Shown one piece after another: positions 9,300 through 19,480 of a stretch of DNA of 20,530 nt (positions are counted from its first letter, which is position 1; each line of letters begins with the position of its first letter). The translations under genes and the position numbers were made by a program. The notes below the pieces were generated by a model that ran no database searches, was not told where the DNA came from, and saw nothing but the letters and a program-made list of their open reading frames with translations. The stretch lies in NCBI GenBank assembly GCA_003427395.1, contig BFEA01000001.1, positions 2,500,325 through 2,520,854 of the forward strand, in the 5' to 3' direction. The DNA comes from Chara braunii (lineage: Eukaryota; Streptophyta; Charophyceae; Charales; Characeae).

Positions 9300-9322
9300 T
9301 AGGGCACACCCCCTGTGCCCTA
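9300..9322. other. Perfect 9-bp hairpin with a C5 loop
   Basis: TAGGGCACA (9300-9308) pairs exactly with TGTGCCCTA (9314-9322) across CCCCC. It stands alone; no T run follows on either side, so it is not a typical terminator. Confidence 0.8.
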
Positions 9323-11026
9323 GCCGAAATGTGAACAAAACACCGCAAAATTTAAAGAAGGAACTTTGCCCACAACAATCGTGCGCAGCAGGAAGGTACC
9401 ATGGTATTGCACAACATCGAGCACCAAACTGGAGCGCCGTGCTCAACAATGCACAGCGTGAACACACAACAACGCAGTGGTGCGCAACGCCGTGCGCAAC
9501 AAGTGTACAGAAACCAGCTCAGCAAGTGCACTGCACAAACACAGCAGACTCAACTTGGCACAACGCGAGTTCAGTAAAATTTGATAAAGGTATTGCGCAC
9601 ACAAACGTCGAGCATCGACTTTAAAATGCAGCAGCTAACTCGACAGACAACAGTGGCTCCTCCTCTTAGCTACGCTCAGTGTCCAAACTTCGATTACACA
9701 ACTATTCGAAGCTGATCGTGGGCACCAGCTACAACAGCCAAGGCTCAGACAATTGTTGGTCAAACAACAACAGCAGAAGTACATGCAGGTGTCGAGTGCA
9801 CTTCCACCGTAAAGGCCAAGTACATATTCTTCACAACAGGTATCCGTATTGGAACCCGAAATCAAAAGAGCTTCTAGCCTCCCCGACTTCAATTCCTGAA
9901 ACGCTAAAGGATCAATAACCTATGGCCTCACACTATGTGTTCGCACCAAACTCAGGTTCAAATGAGCTTTTGCATCCTCCCCTCTTATCCTAACAAGATC
10001 TCGACTCTTGTCGAGTCCCCTCAGAGTACCTGCATTATTCGCCCACAGATGTACCATGTCGACCAAACTCCCCGCCGGTACGTCTGTACTGCTGCAAGTC
10101 CACTCCAATATCACCTTCGGCTTTGCTCTGCTTTGACATAGTTCACCATCTATCGAGCCCCAATAAACATGTTCATGCTCAGACCTCTCACAACAGATTG
10201 TGGTTGGTGGATCGTGCACCCAGAGTGCGTTCCCGCTACTTAGGTCTCTTTCACCTCGTGGCCTACACACCCACCAGTTGGCATGCGCATTGAACTCTTC
10301 GGTCGGGACTCAAGCGAGGCGAGATAGGAGAACTTCGCGAGCATTCCGAAACACACCAGTATTGACTATGTAGACTAATGTTAGGACCAGATACACGCAA
10401 ATACCAACTGTGCAGACTATTGTCGAGCCAAGGTAGGTGTTACCTCATCTCCCCTCACTCTCTCCTTGTTTTGCTCAATTTTCTTTCGCTCTAACTCTCG
10501 TATACTTCGCCTTCTATCCTTCACCTTCTATCCTTCGCCTCTCGCTACTTTTCCTCCCCTTCGACAATGATCAACATAATGACGGAGGCAACGGCAACAA
10601 CCAAGACGTGCACGACGACGATGAAAAGTGGAACGAGCGTCACAATGAGTTCTACCATAGCGAGGAAGTCTCTGGCCATGGAGACCCTACTTCACCACTC
10701 ACCAAATGTGCAAAATGAGAATGAATCTTCCTCTAGAACATGGGAAGATACACACGAAAACAAGAATGAAATTTCCCTTATAACGTGGGTAGGTACGCTG
10801 CCACGTTCTTAGAAGATAACTACGGAAAACACATTCACCAAGAAGCTTGATTACCACCACAATCAGAGGATGCACAATCATTGCCCGCAGGTAAGCATCT
10901 CATTTCTTCCTTGCGTCTCTTATCCGTTTAACGTATCTCGCCCAAAATCCCGACCAGATGCGGGCAGCCTATAGCAAGCACAAGTTCAAGGTAGATAAAA
11001 GGTCTGAACCCAGTGCAGAAACGAAC
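9323..11026. other. Unassigned stretch, no gene seen
   Basis: The longest frames are about 116 codons (minus, 9920-10270) and 97 codons (plus, 9331-9624); neither resembles a family I know. 9370-9500 is dense in GCGCAAC/GCACAAC words. 10507-10540 holds a short CCTTC(T/A)-type duplication. A strong consensus 5' splice site CAG/GTAAGC is at 10888-10896 on the plus strand, but no convincing open exon precedes it. Confidence 0.55.
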
Positions 11027-11179
11027 CTGACCAGGATGGCCTTGATCGTTACCACCAAGCACGGCCCCAAGGTTCAAGGCGGTGCACGCGACCACAAAGA
11101 GCCCATTCACGAGGAAGAATAAGATGAGCACGTGCTCAATGAAGACGTTGACCATGACCATTTGTGATGGAGGTGAAAG
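11027..11179 (-). other. Possible isolated exon encoding one hydrophobic segment
   Basis: On the minus strand a 3' splice-like site (TTCTGCATAG) ends at 11180 and a 5' splice-like site (CAG/GTTCGT) begins at 11026. They bound exactly 153 bases, 51 open codons in phase 0. Third codon positions are mostly G or C while the surroundings are not, which suggests past coding selection. The peptide has a hydrophobic core (VLILFFLVNGLFVVACTAL) like one transmembrane helix, followed by a Gly/Asp-rich stretch. I do not recognise the family and see no adjoining exons. It may be a captured or decayed gene fragment, or chance. Confidence 0.3.
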
Positions 11180-11769
11180 CTATGCAGAAGCCCCATACCT
11201 CCTACCAATAAACCATTACCTTAGTTACAGATCCGCGCGAGCATTAAATCTGTGGCACGCCAAAACTCCCAATCTGACTCTTTGTTCGCTTGTTTCTGTT
11301 AGAATACAAGCGAAGTACACCATTTTCCTCCTCCGCTCTTCCTCTCCTTTGACTCTGCCGCAATGTCCTTTTTTTACTTTGTACTCCACACCTCATCCCT
11401 TACTCGACAAGTTGACCCCATAGTTCAACTCATCCGGGGTCTAAACCTCAAAAATGATTTTTTCCTTACCATGTTTTGCTTGAAAAATGGGTGAGCAAAA
11501 CCTTTCTCCGCCTGTACTCTCCTCTGCAAGGAATATGAGTGAGAGCGATAAATAGAAAACCAAGTTGCAAGATCACGTTGAAGTCCAGATAGACATGTAA
11601 CAAGCAGAGAGCTCAAATGCACAAAGATTCCATCCAAATAAGAGCGATACAATGAACTCGTGAGCCCGTTTCCAAGCCCTCAGGCCGAGGGTACCTACAC
11701 TACCCTCTATACGGCTGACCACTATTGTTGAAGAGGGCATAGCTGCCCCCTACTCTTGTTGGTAAGCGG
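11180..11769. other. Unassigned stretch between the possible exon and the gag remnant
   Basis: Downstream of the minus-strand gag one would expect protease and RT here, but no such motifs are visible in any frame. The element is therefore probably truncated just after gag. Confidence 0.5.
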
Positions 11770-13709
11770 GGGATGTTTGGCCACCGTACGGGTACCATAG
11801 CCCCTACCACCCGCTTGGAAGCCCGCTCGGCCTCCAAACCCCTGAGCAGCCTGTCCTCAACCTCCACCTCTTCCGTCTCGGCCTCCTCTTCCTCGACCGC
11901 CTCTTTGTCGTCCCCCTTAGGCTGCTACGGTCGCATAGTCGCCTCCTACAGCTACTTGACCTCTCTCAAAATGCTGCTCATACTCAAGGAGGCCGTAATC
12001 CACCTGTTCGAGGGGATCCACCCTCAAACGTCACTAGGAGTTTATCTCCGACATGCACATTGCCAAAGATCATCCGGCCCTTCCACTGCTTTCCGCTCTC
12101 AATATCTTTGTAGTAATAGTTTGCTTGCGCCAACAATCCCCATCTGTTCAACACTTGCTTGCTGAAATCAGCATGGCCCTTTTCATAGCGACCTCTGCGG
12201 ACATCTGAGACATAAGGGGCTTAAGGAGGGCAATGGCGAAATGCTCAAGGACCTGCCAAAGTCTCACTCTGTTATCTAGGACCTGCAACAAGTCATCCAT
12301 GTATGACTTCAAAGTGGTGACACTCTTCCAATTCCCCTTGTGCACGTTCAAAATCTTTTATGCAGTTCCCCTCCCCCTTGTCTTATCTTCAAAACGTTTG
12401 TATACGGTCTTTTAGTAGACCTCTAAGGGGGTGATGCAAAAGTACTCAACAATGTCTCTCTTGCACCCTACATTCACTATGAGCGAACTAGAGTAATTTA
12501 CTACCTCGTCGCCGAGAAAAGAAGCGGCAAACATTACTTGTCCGGTCGGTGATACTTTTTGGTCGTGGACATAACTTCTGACGACCACTTCCCACTGCAG
12601 GAAACTTTCATCTTTCTTCCCATTGTAGGTCCAAGGCATCTTCAATTAATCTTCTACCTGGCCTCTATATCATTTGACTCCTTTCTCTCCTTCCCTAATC
12701 TTCTTCCCTTCTTCTTGTCCTCACCGTCATCATCTCCATCATCAGGGGGGGCACTACCTCCACCACCGCCTTTCATCACTCAATGCTCCATCACCCAACC
12801 CTCTACACTAAAAGGGCGGTGTTGACCTTGTTGTTGAAGTTTTCCAGTGTGAGGGTAGTGAAGTTGTTCCACTTACCTCTAAACTCTTTGTGCTGGTCAG
12901 CTAGACAGTCTATGGACATACGCAATGGAGTGGATACTCTGGAGGCCAGGAGTGCAGCTTCGGTCAGCAACCCAATCTGGTCCTGCACCTATGTCTGCTC
13001 CTCTCCTTTGGCTCGCTTCCCCAACCTCTCAGCTATGGCCACTTCATCATCCAACAACTTTTTCTTTGCTGCTGCTTCCCTTCTCTTCTACTGTATGGCC
13101 TTCTGCGTGACCTCTATGTGTGCTTCTGCGTGACCTCTATGTGTGCTTCCACTTCCTCCATCCGTTCATCTTCTGCATCCAGCACCGTCATCACCTCCCG
13201 ATAGCTTGTTGCTTCCCTTTGCAGCTCTTTCAACATTGGATCTCCAAGTAAATCTTCTCGCCCATTCCTTCTCCTCCTCTTGTCTGGACATTGGGCAGAA
13301 CATACTGGTCTGGCACGGATCCTTTTGGGTCTGTTCTGCAATTCTCCCTTCTTCTTTTCCAATTTCTCATCCTCGTCCTCTTCCTCTTCTTCTCCTTCTC
13401 CTTCTATCTTCTTGGCTTCTTCTCCCTTCTTTCTCTTCAACTCCTCCACCTTCTTTATCATCTCCTCCTCCATTTTTTTTCTCAACTCCTCCTTTGTTTC
13501 TTCTTCTTCTCCTTCCGTTCTCTTTGCTCCCTCAACTTCTCAACAATTTGGGCCTCTTCTGCTGCTGAATATGGTTGTGTGATTCTATTCGATTTGGTAG
13601 TGGCGTAGTACCTAACGGTACAGTAGAATCGCAATGGAAAAATACTGCAGAGCAGCGGCTCCCACACAACAAAGAGAGCTAAGAAGTTGAACATGGGATG
13701 GTCATCCAT
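11770..13709 (-). pseudogene. gag: Decayed gag of a minus-strand LTR retrotransposon
   Basis: Read from 13709 downward. An N-terminal segment ends in a very Lys/Glu/Arg-rich coiled-coil region (about 13570-13370). A linker follows (12988-12803), then a capsid-like domain starting KMPWTYNGKKDESFLQWEVV (about 12642-12580) that continues as the KSVTTLKSYMDDLL block (12351-12148). A Gly/Arg RGG-type tail comes last (about 11910-11790); such tails bind nucleic acid. The capsid pieces and RGG tail share one frame but are broken by stops near 12412, 12358, 12148 and 11857. A frame change lies in the GAA-rich run near 13495 and another comes from the 23-bp duplication at 13101-13146. The primer-binding site is about 450 bases upstream on the same strand. 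No zinc knuckle, protease or RT is visible. It is inactive. Confidence 0.75.
13101..13146. repeat. Perfect 23-bp tandem duplication inside the gag remnant
   Basis: 13101-13123 and 13124-13146 are identical. Because 23 is not a multiple of three, the duplication shifts the minus-strand gag frame and leads to the stop at the end of the frame at 13114. Confidence 0.95.
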
Positions 13710-13830
13710 GGCGGTAATTCAGCACAGCAAATAAGTATGTTCCACCTTCTCGTCACTTAGGCCTACCCTGACACTTCTCCTCACCTAATTCAAGGTCTAA
13801 CTCAAACTTGACGGATTTACAGCTACAATG

Positions 13831-13878
13831 ACTTCTACAGTAACTTCTACAGTAACTTCTACAGTAACGTCTACAGTA
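13831..13878. repeat. 12-bp minisatellite, four units
   Basis: The unit ACTTCTACAGTA is repeated four times, the last with one change (ACGTCTACAGTA). On the minus strand the frame reads repeated Val-Thr-Val-Glu. It lies in the leader between the primer-binding site and gag. Confidence 0.95.
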
Positions 13879-14160
13879 ACTGACTTGCAGCAACCGTCAC
13901 CAAGAAAATGCGTGAAAATTCCACAAAAAAACAGCAAAACATTCCAGCAGGTAGGGCTAGGGGCAGAAAACACGCCACTTGGGTCTTCACAGTGCCATTC
14001 CCCCCAATGTTTGTCTCCTGCAGGTATGTAGATCGCTTGCCAACCTTGATTTACCACCTTTTCCCCTCTTCTTGTCGTCAACAGTCAAACCATAATACTT
14101 TTCTCACCCACCGTCGTTATGCTTTGCCAGTTGTTCTTCCACCACCGCAGTGCAACGGGT

Positions 14161-14176
14161 TTAAGCTCTGATACCA
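14161..14176 (-). other. Primer-binding site for initiator tRNA-Met
   Basis: The minus strand reads TGGTATCAGAGCTTAA, matching the standard plant retrotransposon site complementary to the 3' end of initiator tRNA-Met. It is one base from TGCAATG at 14178, the proposed LTR edge. This fixes the element as minus-strand, with its 5' LTR at higher coordinates and gag at lower coordinates, as observed. Confidence 0.85.
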
Positions 14177-14177
14177 G

Positions 14178-14535
14178 TGCAATGAAACTCGCAAGATTCA
14201 ACTCAGAATACAACATGCAAATTAAGAGCAACCAGATGGAAGTTACACAAGCTTGAGTGATGTCCATAAACAGTGCAAATTATAAGTTTCACGCAAAGTA
14301 CAATAATATACAATTGAAAAAGTTTGAGAATAAGCGGTTTCAACCGCTGTAACACGCCTCAGGTATGTATCGAACTTCCTCGTCCTTCGGTTGCTTCTCT
14401 TCTCTATGTGTGTGTGTGTCTCGATAGTCACGACTTATCAGAAAGGGAAAATATTTGTTGTTTTGATAAACTTTGCTTGCATAGCAAATCCAAGGTGAAA
14501 AGACGCAAAGACAATTCATGATGAATCCTCATAAG
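14178..14535 (-). repeat. LTR 5' end segment, copy 1 (minus-strand element)
   Basis: Begins with TGCAATGAAACTCGC next to the primer-binding site. 14178-14332 is about 90% identical by eye to 14536-14690, and 14337-14430 matches 18602-18770 apart from the microsatellite. The last part (about 14435-14535) has no match in copy 2. It carries a short CT/GT microsatellite near 14388-14420 and the word CTCAGGTATGT, a consensus-like plus-strand splice donor that is conserved in copy 2. Confidence 0.8.
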
Positions 14536-14690
14536 TGCAATGAACCTCACAAGATCCAACTTAGAATACAACATGCAAATTGAGAGCAATCAGATGAAGT
14601 TCACGCAAGCTGGAGTGATGTCCATGAACAATGCAAATTCAAAGTTTCACTCAAAGTGCAATAATATACAATTGAAAAAGTTCGAGAATA
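14536..14690 (-). repeat. LTR copy 2, part before the LINE insertion
   Basis: Repeats copy 1 from TGCAATGAA to GAGAATA, after which the LINE begins. No primer-binding site precedes it, so copy 2 is not an independent downstream LTR but a tandem partial duplication. The LTR continues at 18602. Confidence 0.8.
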
Positions 14691-16883
14691 TTGCTGCTCA
14701 ACTTCAATTCACGAGTTGAAACAGGTCAGATTTTCTTCAGATTAAACAACTCCCTCTTATCGACCGAAAGGATGTCTACGACAGTCAAGGAAAACTGGTC
14801 CCTCAATAAAGAGGGTGAGGTTAGACATGCAAACAGACACCAGTGGTTCATTAACAGCTACGCAGAACTAACGCGAACAGTATCAGCAAAATCGCGAAGT
14901 CTAGCTAGAGACCGCAAGAGGAAAAGAGAGGAACTCCAATTCGCCATCTCAATAGCCGAAGCTAACCTAGCAGAGGACCTCTCTAGCGAATTCTACCAGG
15001 AATTACTAGCTGATACAAAAGAAGAACTAAACGAGTGGAGAAGATGGGAACTGAGGGGTCTGCAAGTACGAGCAAGGATGACTGATTACTTACTTAACGA
15101 GTCCATGACCAAAATTTTCTTCCCTAGAATCAAAGCAAACGCAAGGAACGACATAATAGAGGGCCTCAAAGACCCAACAGAGCAAGGGAACATCAAAACA
15201 ATAGGGCCAAAAATGGTCAGGATAGCCAGGGCATTCGACGCAGATCTATATGAATCAAAGACACCCTCACCTCCGACCACAGCGAACTTAGCAGCCTGCC
15301 AACTCATGTTATCCTACCTTGACAAGACGATCTCGACTACCCAAGCGGAAGGCCTAGACAATCCACTAACCCTAGCCGAGCTACACAGAGCCCTGACTCA
15401 GATGAGAAATGACAAAGCCCGGGCATTGATGGCCTCTCCAAAGAATTTTGGAGCTACTTTTGGCCGACCCTAGAAGAAGACCTGCTCGACTTTTTCAACG
15501 ACAGTATGCTAAAAGGTGACCTAGGCAATGAACTGAGTATCAGTGTCGTTTCACTGCTATATAAGAAGGGAGACAAAAAAGACCTAAAGAACTATAGACC
15601 AATTTCGCTGCTCACCACACCTTACAAAATCCTCCCTAAGGCTCTTGCGAACAGAATCACAAAACTAATGAACAAATGCTTCCACATCAACCAAGTAGGC
15701 TTCATCCCGGGCCGATACATACTGGACAATGTGATGACGCTTAATGAAGCAACAAAAAAAATCATGGAAAAAAGAATGAAGGCTGCAATCTTGTTTTTCG
15801 ACTTCGAAAAGGCCTACGACCAAGTCAATTGGGACTTTCTCCACACATGCATGAAGAAAATGGGGTTAGGCCCGAACTTCAGAAATTGGGTGAACGTCCT
15901 CTACTCGGACGCTACAGATAGAGTCTAGGTCAATAGGATCCTATCGAAGAGCTACTTGATATCTAGATCGGTCAGACAAGGCGACCCTTTGGCCCCGCCT
16001 ATATTCCTTTTCATTATGGAAGCCATAGCTTCCTTCCTTCGAAAAGATCCATCCATTGACCGCCTCACCGAACGCAACTTCAACCCGTTACACGACTTCG
16101 CCCTATCCACTGCACTTATGTTCGCCGACGACCTCAGTGTCATCATTCACGCGAATAATTGTTCATTCCAAGCCCTCGTAAGAGCAATGGAAGCCTTTAG
16201 ACTGACATCAGAAATGAAGGTGAACTGGAGCAAAACTAAAGGTTGGTGGCTAGCATACGAAACCCCTCCCCAACCATCCGACACCACCACGCCCATGTCA
16301 TGGACGCCAGGAGAGCACGCACTACGTTTCCTGGGCATCATGGTCAACAAGGAAGGAGTATGGCCAAGAATGGGCCAGAACCTAATAGCCAGGGCAATCA
16401 CCCGCTTGACCCTATGCAAAAATACTCCGGCCTCACTAATTGGACGAGCCCTTTTAATAAACACGACAATTTCCTCCACACTGTGGTATATGGCATCCAT
16501 CTGGTCTCCCCCCGATGACGAAATCAAGACGTTAAAAAACAGGGTGAGGTGCTATCTTTCGACAGGAAATCCCAACAATACCACATGTATCAACAGGGTA
16601 GCTTGGAACCACATTATGAGGAAACCTCAGGAAGGGGGCCTTGGGGTAATCGACCCCAAACAGGAGTCCATAGCACGGCAGATGAAATGGATTATCAAGA
16701 TCCTGATCAAACAATCCCTCCCGTGGACCCAGATGGCTTTAGACAACATCAGAAACTTGGCGCCCGTAAACTCTCCCCTGAACATGAGGGGTCTCTACTG
16801 GCTCATGGCGAAGGAATGGGCAATCAAATCAGGAAGATCTTGCAGGAGAGACCCCGCAGAGCCCATCACAACCCCCACTAACA
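14691..16883 (+). pseudogene. LINE ORF2 fragment: endonuclease end, linker and reverse transcriptase
   Basis: 14691-15473 is open for 260 codons. It starts with the FFRLNNSLL block that closes LINE endonuclease domains, then a charged linker and the AELHRALTQMRNDKA block at the RT entrance. A missing C in GCCCGGG (15417-15423) shifts the frame. RT continues from 15424 in the frame of 15506-15928: LKNYRPISLL, GFIPGR, and motif A FFDFEKAYDQ with its Asp codon at 15800. An in-frame TAG at 15926-15928 interrupts it. The frame then resumes with SVRQGDPLAP (motif B) and FADD (motif C, Asp codons 16127 and 16130), followed by thumb residues FLGI and the GGLGVI block. All three catalytic Asp are present, so decay is by frame and stop and not by loss of the active site. 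Confidence 0.9.
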
Positions 16884-17141
16884 GCCACCTCATATTGGAA
16901 TCCGACCATCAAAGCCTGGCGCAGAATGGTGCCAAGGAAACACGGCTCACCAGGAAACAGAGAAGAGGTCCTGAGACAACCTCTCTTCTGCAACCCTTGG
17001 ATCACCGACCCTTGCGGAGCGACATGGACACTACGCACACAAGACCGAAGATGGCTATCCTGGGTGAAAAAAGGTGTGTGGCAGGTGAAACACATCTGGG
17101 CAGAGGACCAAGGAGGATGGGCTACCGAACAGGAACCATGA
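16884..17141 (+). pseudogene. LINE ORF2 continuation after a frameshift
   Basis: Between about 16860 and 16884 the coding signal moves by one base into the frame ending at 17141. This piece has Trp-rich blocks (SYWNPTIKAWRRM, then EEVLRQPLFCNPWI, then GVWQVKHIW) typical of the region after RT in plant LINE ORF2 proteins. The alternative frame running on to 17164 is open but reads as unrelated Arg/Thr-rich peptide. Confidence 0.75.
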
Positions 17142-17217
17142 AATGTCTTGAAAGGCTGTCATAATGTCATTCCCTAGCTGAAAACCTAACGTTGATCCAA
17201 AAGAGTATCCCAATACA

Positions 17218-18327
17218 ATGGCTCTCCCTCCTAAGGGAGGACTTCTCGGGAAATCCTTGGATTGGGGCATACTGATCTCTCAAACATATCGATTGATCTC
17301 TCAAACCAACCCACTAAGCTACCATTCTAAATTCTACCCATACCCCATCGCCAATCATAGCCTACAAGAGTTGGAAATCCAGAACAAAGATCCCCAGTGC
17401 ACGACACGAAAAACCTTCCGACTGAGAAAAGTGAGCGTTTCTAAGGCCAAACCCTGGAAAATCTTCGAACCAGACCTCAACATTTCAGACCTCGAATTCG
17501 ACCCGAAAGAGTGGGTGTGGAAGCAGGGCAATACCGGGAGAACGAGAACGATATCCGAATATGATGTCAAATTCGGTTATGAGCTGGGACTATAAACCAC
17601 AGATCCGGACCCCAGACTCCAAGGAAAGTGGAGGGAGATCCTGAATCTTGAACCCACAGACCCCATTTCCATCCCATGGACGAAGTACCTGTCTATAAGG
17701 CCGGTCGGAATTCGAAGCATGCAATGGCTCTTGGCGCACGCATTGCTACCGGTCAATCAGTGGCTCCATAAGAGGAGGAAACAGACAGACGCAGACAACT
17801 CTCAACTTTGCAGGCTGTACACAGACAACACCCCGGAAGATATACCCCACTGCCTCCTGTACTGCATGGAAGCAGCATTGATATGGAACAAGGTGCACAA
17901 CCTTTGGTCCCTACTCTTCTCATCACCCCCTCTGCCCACAACTCCCCTTAACATCCTGGTCCTCTCCAACAATACTAACAATCTCAAAGGAGGCAAGGAA
18001 GTTTGGTTTCATCTGCTCAGAAAGCTGGCCCTTTGGGTAATCTGGAAAAGGAGATGCACCAAGACTATCGAAGGTACCGAGGTGGCAAGAGAAGAAATGT
18101 GGGTTCTACTGCTAGGAATGGCCGAAACTGAGATTCGATCCAGATGGAGGGAGGTGACATCAGCAACGAAAGGCAGACCAGAAAGGACAGCCATAAAGAG
18201 ACGGGCTTTCATGAGAAACTGGCTTCTACAGGGAAAGATCGCAACCGTGACAGATAACAGATTGATTTGGAAGAAATGGCATAGGACACCGCCAACAAGG
18301 ATTGTGACCCAAAGATGGGCAAACTGA
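17218..18327 (+). pseudogene. LINE ORF2 C-terminal part with degenerate zinc-binding domain
   Basis: One frame from 17218 to the TGA at 18325-18327, interrupted by TAA at 17593-17595. In the segment starting 17719, residues 31-49 resemble the zinc domain that follows RT in plant LINEs (usual pattern C-x2-C ... H-x4-C). Cys31, His44 and Cys49 are present but the second Cys position is Tyr34, so zinc binding is probably lost. Downstream the W-IWKRRC block and basic C terminus fit the same family. The 17142-17217 gap contains stops in all frames and marks further decay. Confidence 0.8.
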
Positions 18328-18601
18328 GATTTTCTTTGCATCAGTTTTGATAACTCTCCTCTTTTCTTGCTTTATACGAACCAACCGCCAGAGTCACATT
18401 AGATTCTGAGAGGAAAAGTGGCAGGGCAAGCTGACAGTCAATCCTCCGGATGTGGAGCAATCAATGCTCGTCAGGGTTCCTTCGGCCAGACGGAAGGAAG
18501 CGTGAGAGTGTTCACCATGTATCTCATTTTTGACTTGCCGATGGAAAGGAACCGGACTGACGCTCCCCAGAATGGACATGGAGCCAGGACCATAAGGACC
18601 T
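18328..18601 (+). other. LINE 1 3' untranslated tail
   Basis: Non-coding tail after the ORF2 stop. 18460-18601 aligns with the reverse complement of about 19303-19460, sharing GAAGGAACCGGACTG-like and CGCTCCCCAGAATGG words and ending AAGG(A/T)(C/T)CTG in both. This identifies the tail of one LINE family and places the 3' end at about 18601. Confidence 0.75.
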
Positions 18602-18666
18602 GTTTCAACCGCTGCAACACGCCTCAGGTATGTACGCAACTTCCTCCTCCTTCGGCTGCTTCTCTT

Positions 18667-18759
<93 letters not shown>

Positions 18760-19277
18760 CTCGATATAGTCTACTTCTCTCTCTTTCTCTCTTGCAGTGT
18801 TCCTCGCTCACTGCTCCTCTCTCGACGTCCCAGATCTACCCTGAATGCTACTACGGTGTGCCTTGCTGATCTTGAGTGGCTATGGCCACCGGGGAACCTC
18901 TCCCCTCTCGCCTGGCTAGGGCTGATTGCGTAGTAGCCAGGCGCTGCACACTTCTCCCCTTTGCGCTCCTTCGTCCAGGTCGCTTGATCGCACAAACTCT
19001 TGCAGTGCTTCCACAATTCTAAGAAATGGACAACTGAATGCCTTCCGGCACTGTAGGCCAAAATATATAGTTGCAGCGGGCTGTTTGTGCCTGCTTCAAT
19101 CGGTACCAGCCTCCTGCAGCCTCTGCCTTTGCCATATTTCCATTTTGGGAAAGTTCCCGACTTTCGTTGGGAGGCTGTTGCAAAATAGAACTTTTTGACG
19201 TGCTTGCAGGTACTGTAGCTACCTACCTACGACCTCATCCTACAGACCCTAGGCCTACCCTACCGGTATTGTAGCCT
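18602..19277 (-). repeat. LTR copy 2, part after the LINE insertion
   Basis: Resumes with GTTTCAACCGCTGCAACACG, matching copy 1 from 14337. It continues past a long microsatellite into LTR sequence not present in copy 1. A TATA-like box on the minus strand at 19061-19070 (CTATATATTT) fits an LTR promoter driving the minus-strand element. On the plus strand a pyrimidine tract ending TTGCAG at 18797 looks like a splice acceptor. The outer LTR end is not seen because LINE 2 begins at 19278. Confidence 0.7.
18666..18760. repeat. Expanded (CT)n(GT)n microsatellite within the LTR
   Basis: About 40 CT steps followed by a short GT run. The same site in LTR copy 1 (about 14388-14420) has only a few CT and GT steps. 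Confidence 0.95.
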
Positions 19278-19480
19278 TTTTTTTTTTTTTTTTATTAAAA
19301 AAACAGAACCTTTTGGTTCTGGCTCCTACCATTCTGGGGAGCGACAGTCCGGTTCCTATTCCCCCGGTAAGTCAACATGGAATACATGAGAAACTCGTAC
19401 ACGCTCCTCCCCATTATGGCTGGAAGGTCCNAGTGGGCGGCATTGATTGCTTCNTTGTGGAAGGATGTACCCCCTCTCAC
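19278..19480 (-). mobile_element. LINE 2 3' end with poly(A) tail (minus strand)
   Basis: On the minus strand the LINE tail homologous to 18460-18601 ends ...GGTTCTG, then seven T, AATAA and a long A run (19278-19296 on the plus strand as T). This is the poly(A) end of a second copy of the same LINE family, in opposite orientation to LINE 1. How far it extends to the right is unclear. Confidence 0.75.

Larger units (their letters stand above)
14691..18601 (+). mobile_element. 5'-truncated LINE (non-LTR retrotransposon) inserted in LTR copy 2
   Basis: About 3.9 kb bounded by LTR sequence on both sides. Domains in order: last residues of the endonuclease region, linker, reverse transcriptase, a plant-LINE C-terminal region, degenerate zinc-binding domain, and a 3' untranslated tail. 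ORF1 and nearly all of the endonuclease are missing, the usual result of incomplete reverse transcription from the 3' end. It is broken by at least two frameshifts and several stops. Four or five LTR bases (14333-14337 in copy 1) are absent at the junction, suggesting a small target deletion and not a clear duplication. No poly(A) tail remains at the 3' end. Confidence 0.85.

Noticed and set aside
9300-9322. Perfect hairpin as a transcription terminator
   Set aside because: No T run on either side, and intrinsic terminators are not expected in nuclear DNA.
9920-10270. 116-codon minus-strand frame as a gene
   Set aside because: No recognisable motif, no codon bias distinct from surroundings that I could judge, and no splice or promoter support.
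13143-13608. Plus-strand frames of 100-141 codons rich in Ser, Leu and Phe
   Set aside because: They are the antisense of the Lys/Glu-rich coiled-coil part of the minus-strand gag.
16884-17164. Continuation of the long RT frame to 17164 as real protein
   Set aside because: After about 16880 the peptide loses LINE similarity, while the frame ending at 17141 has the expected Trp-rich blocks, so a frameshift is the better reading.
18418-18933. 171-codon plus-strand frame and its Arg/Glu-rich minus-strand counterpart
   Set aside because: The frame joins the LINE 3' tail, the CT microsatellite and LTR sequence; openness comes from the repeat.
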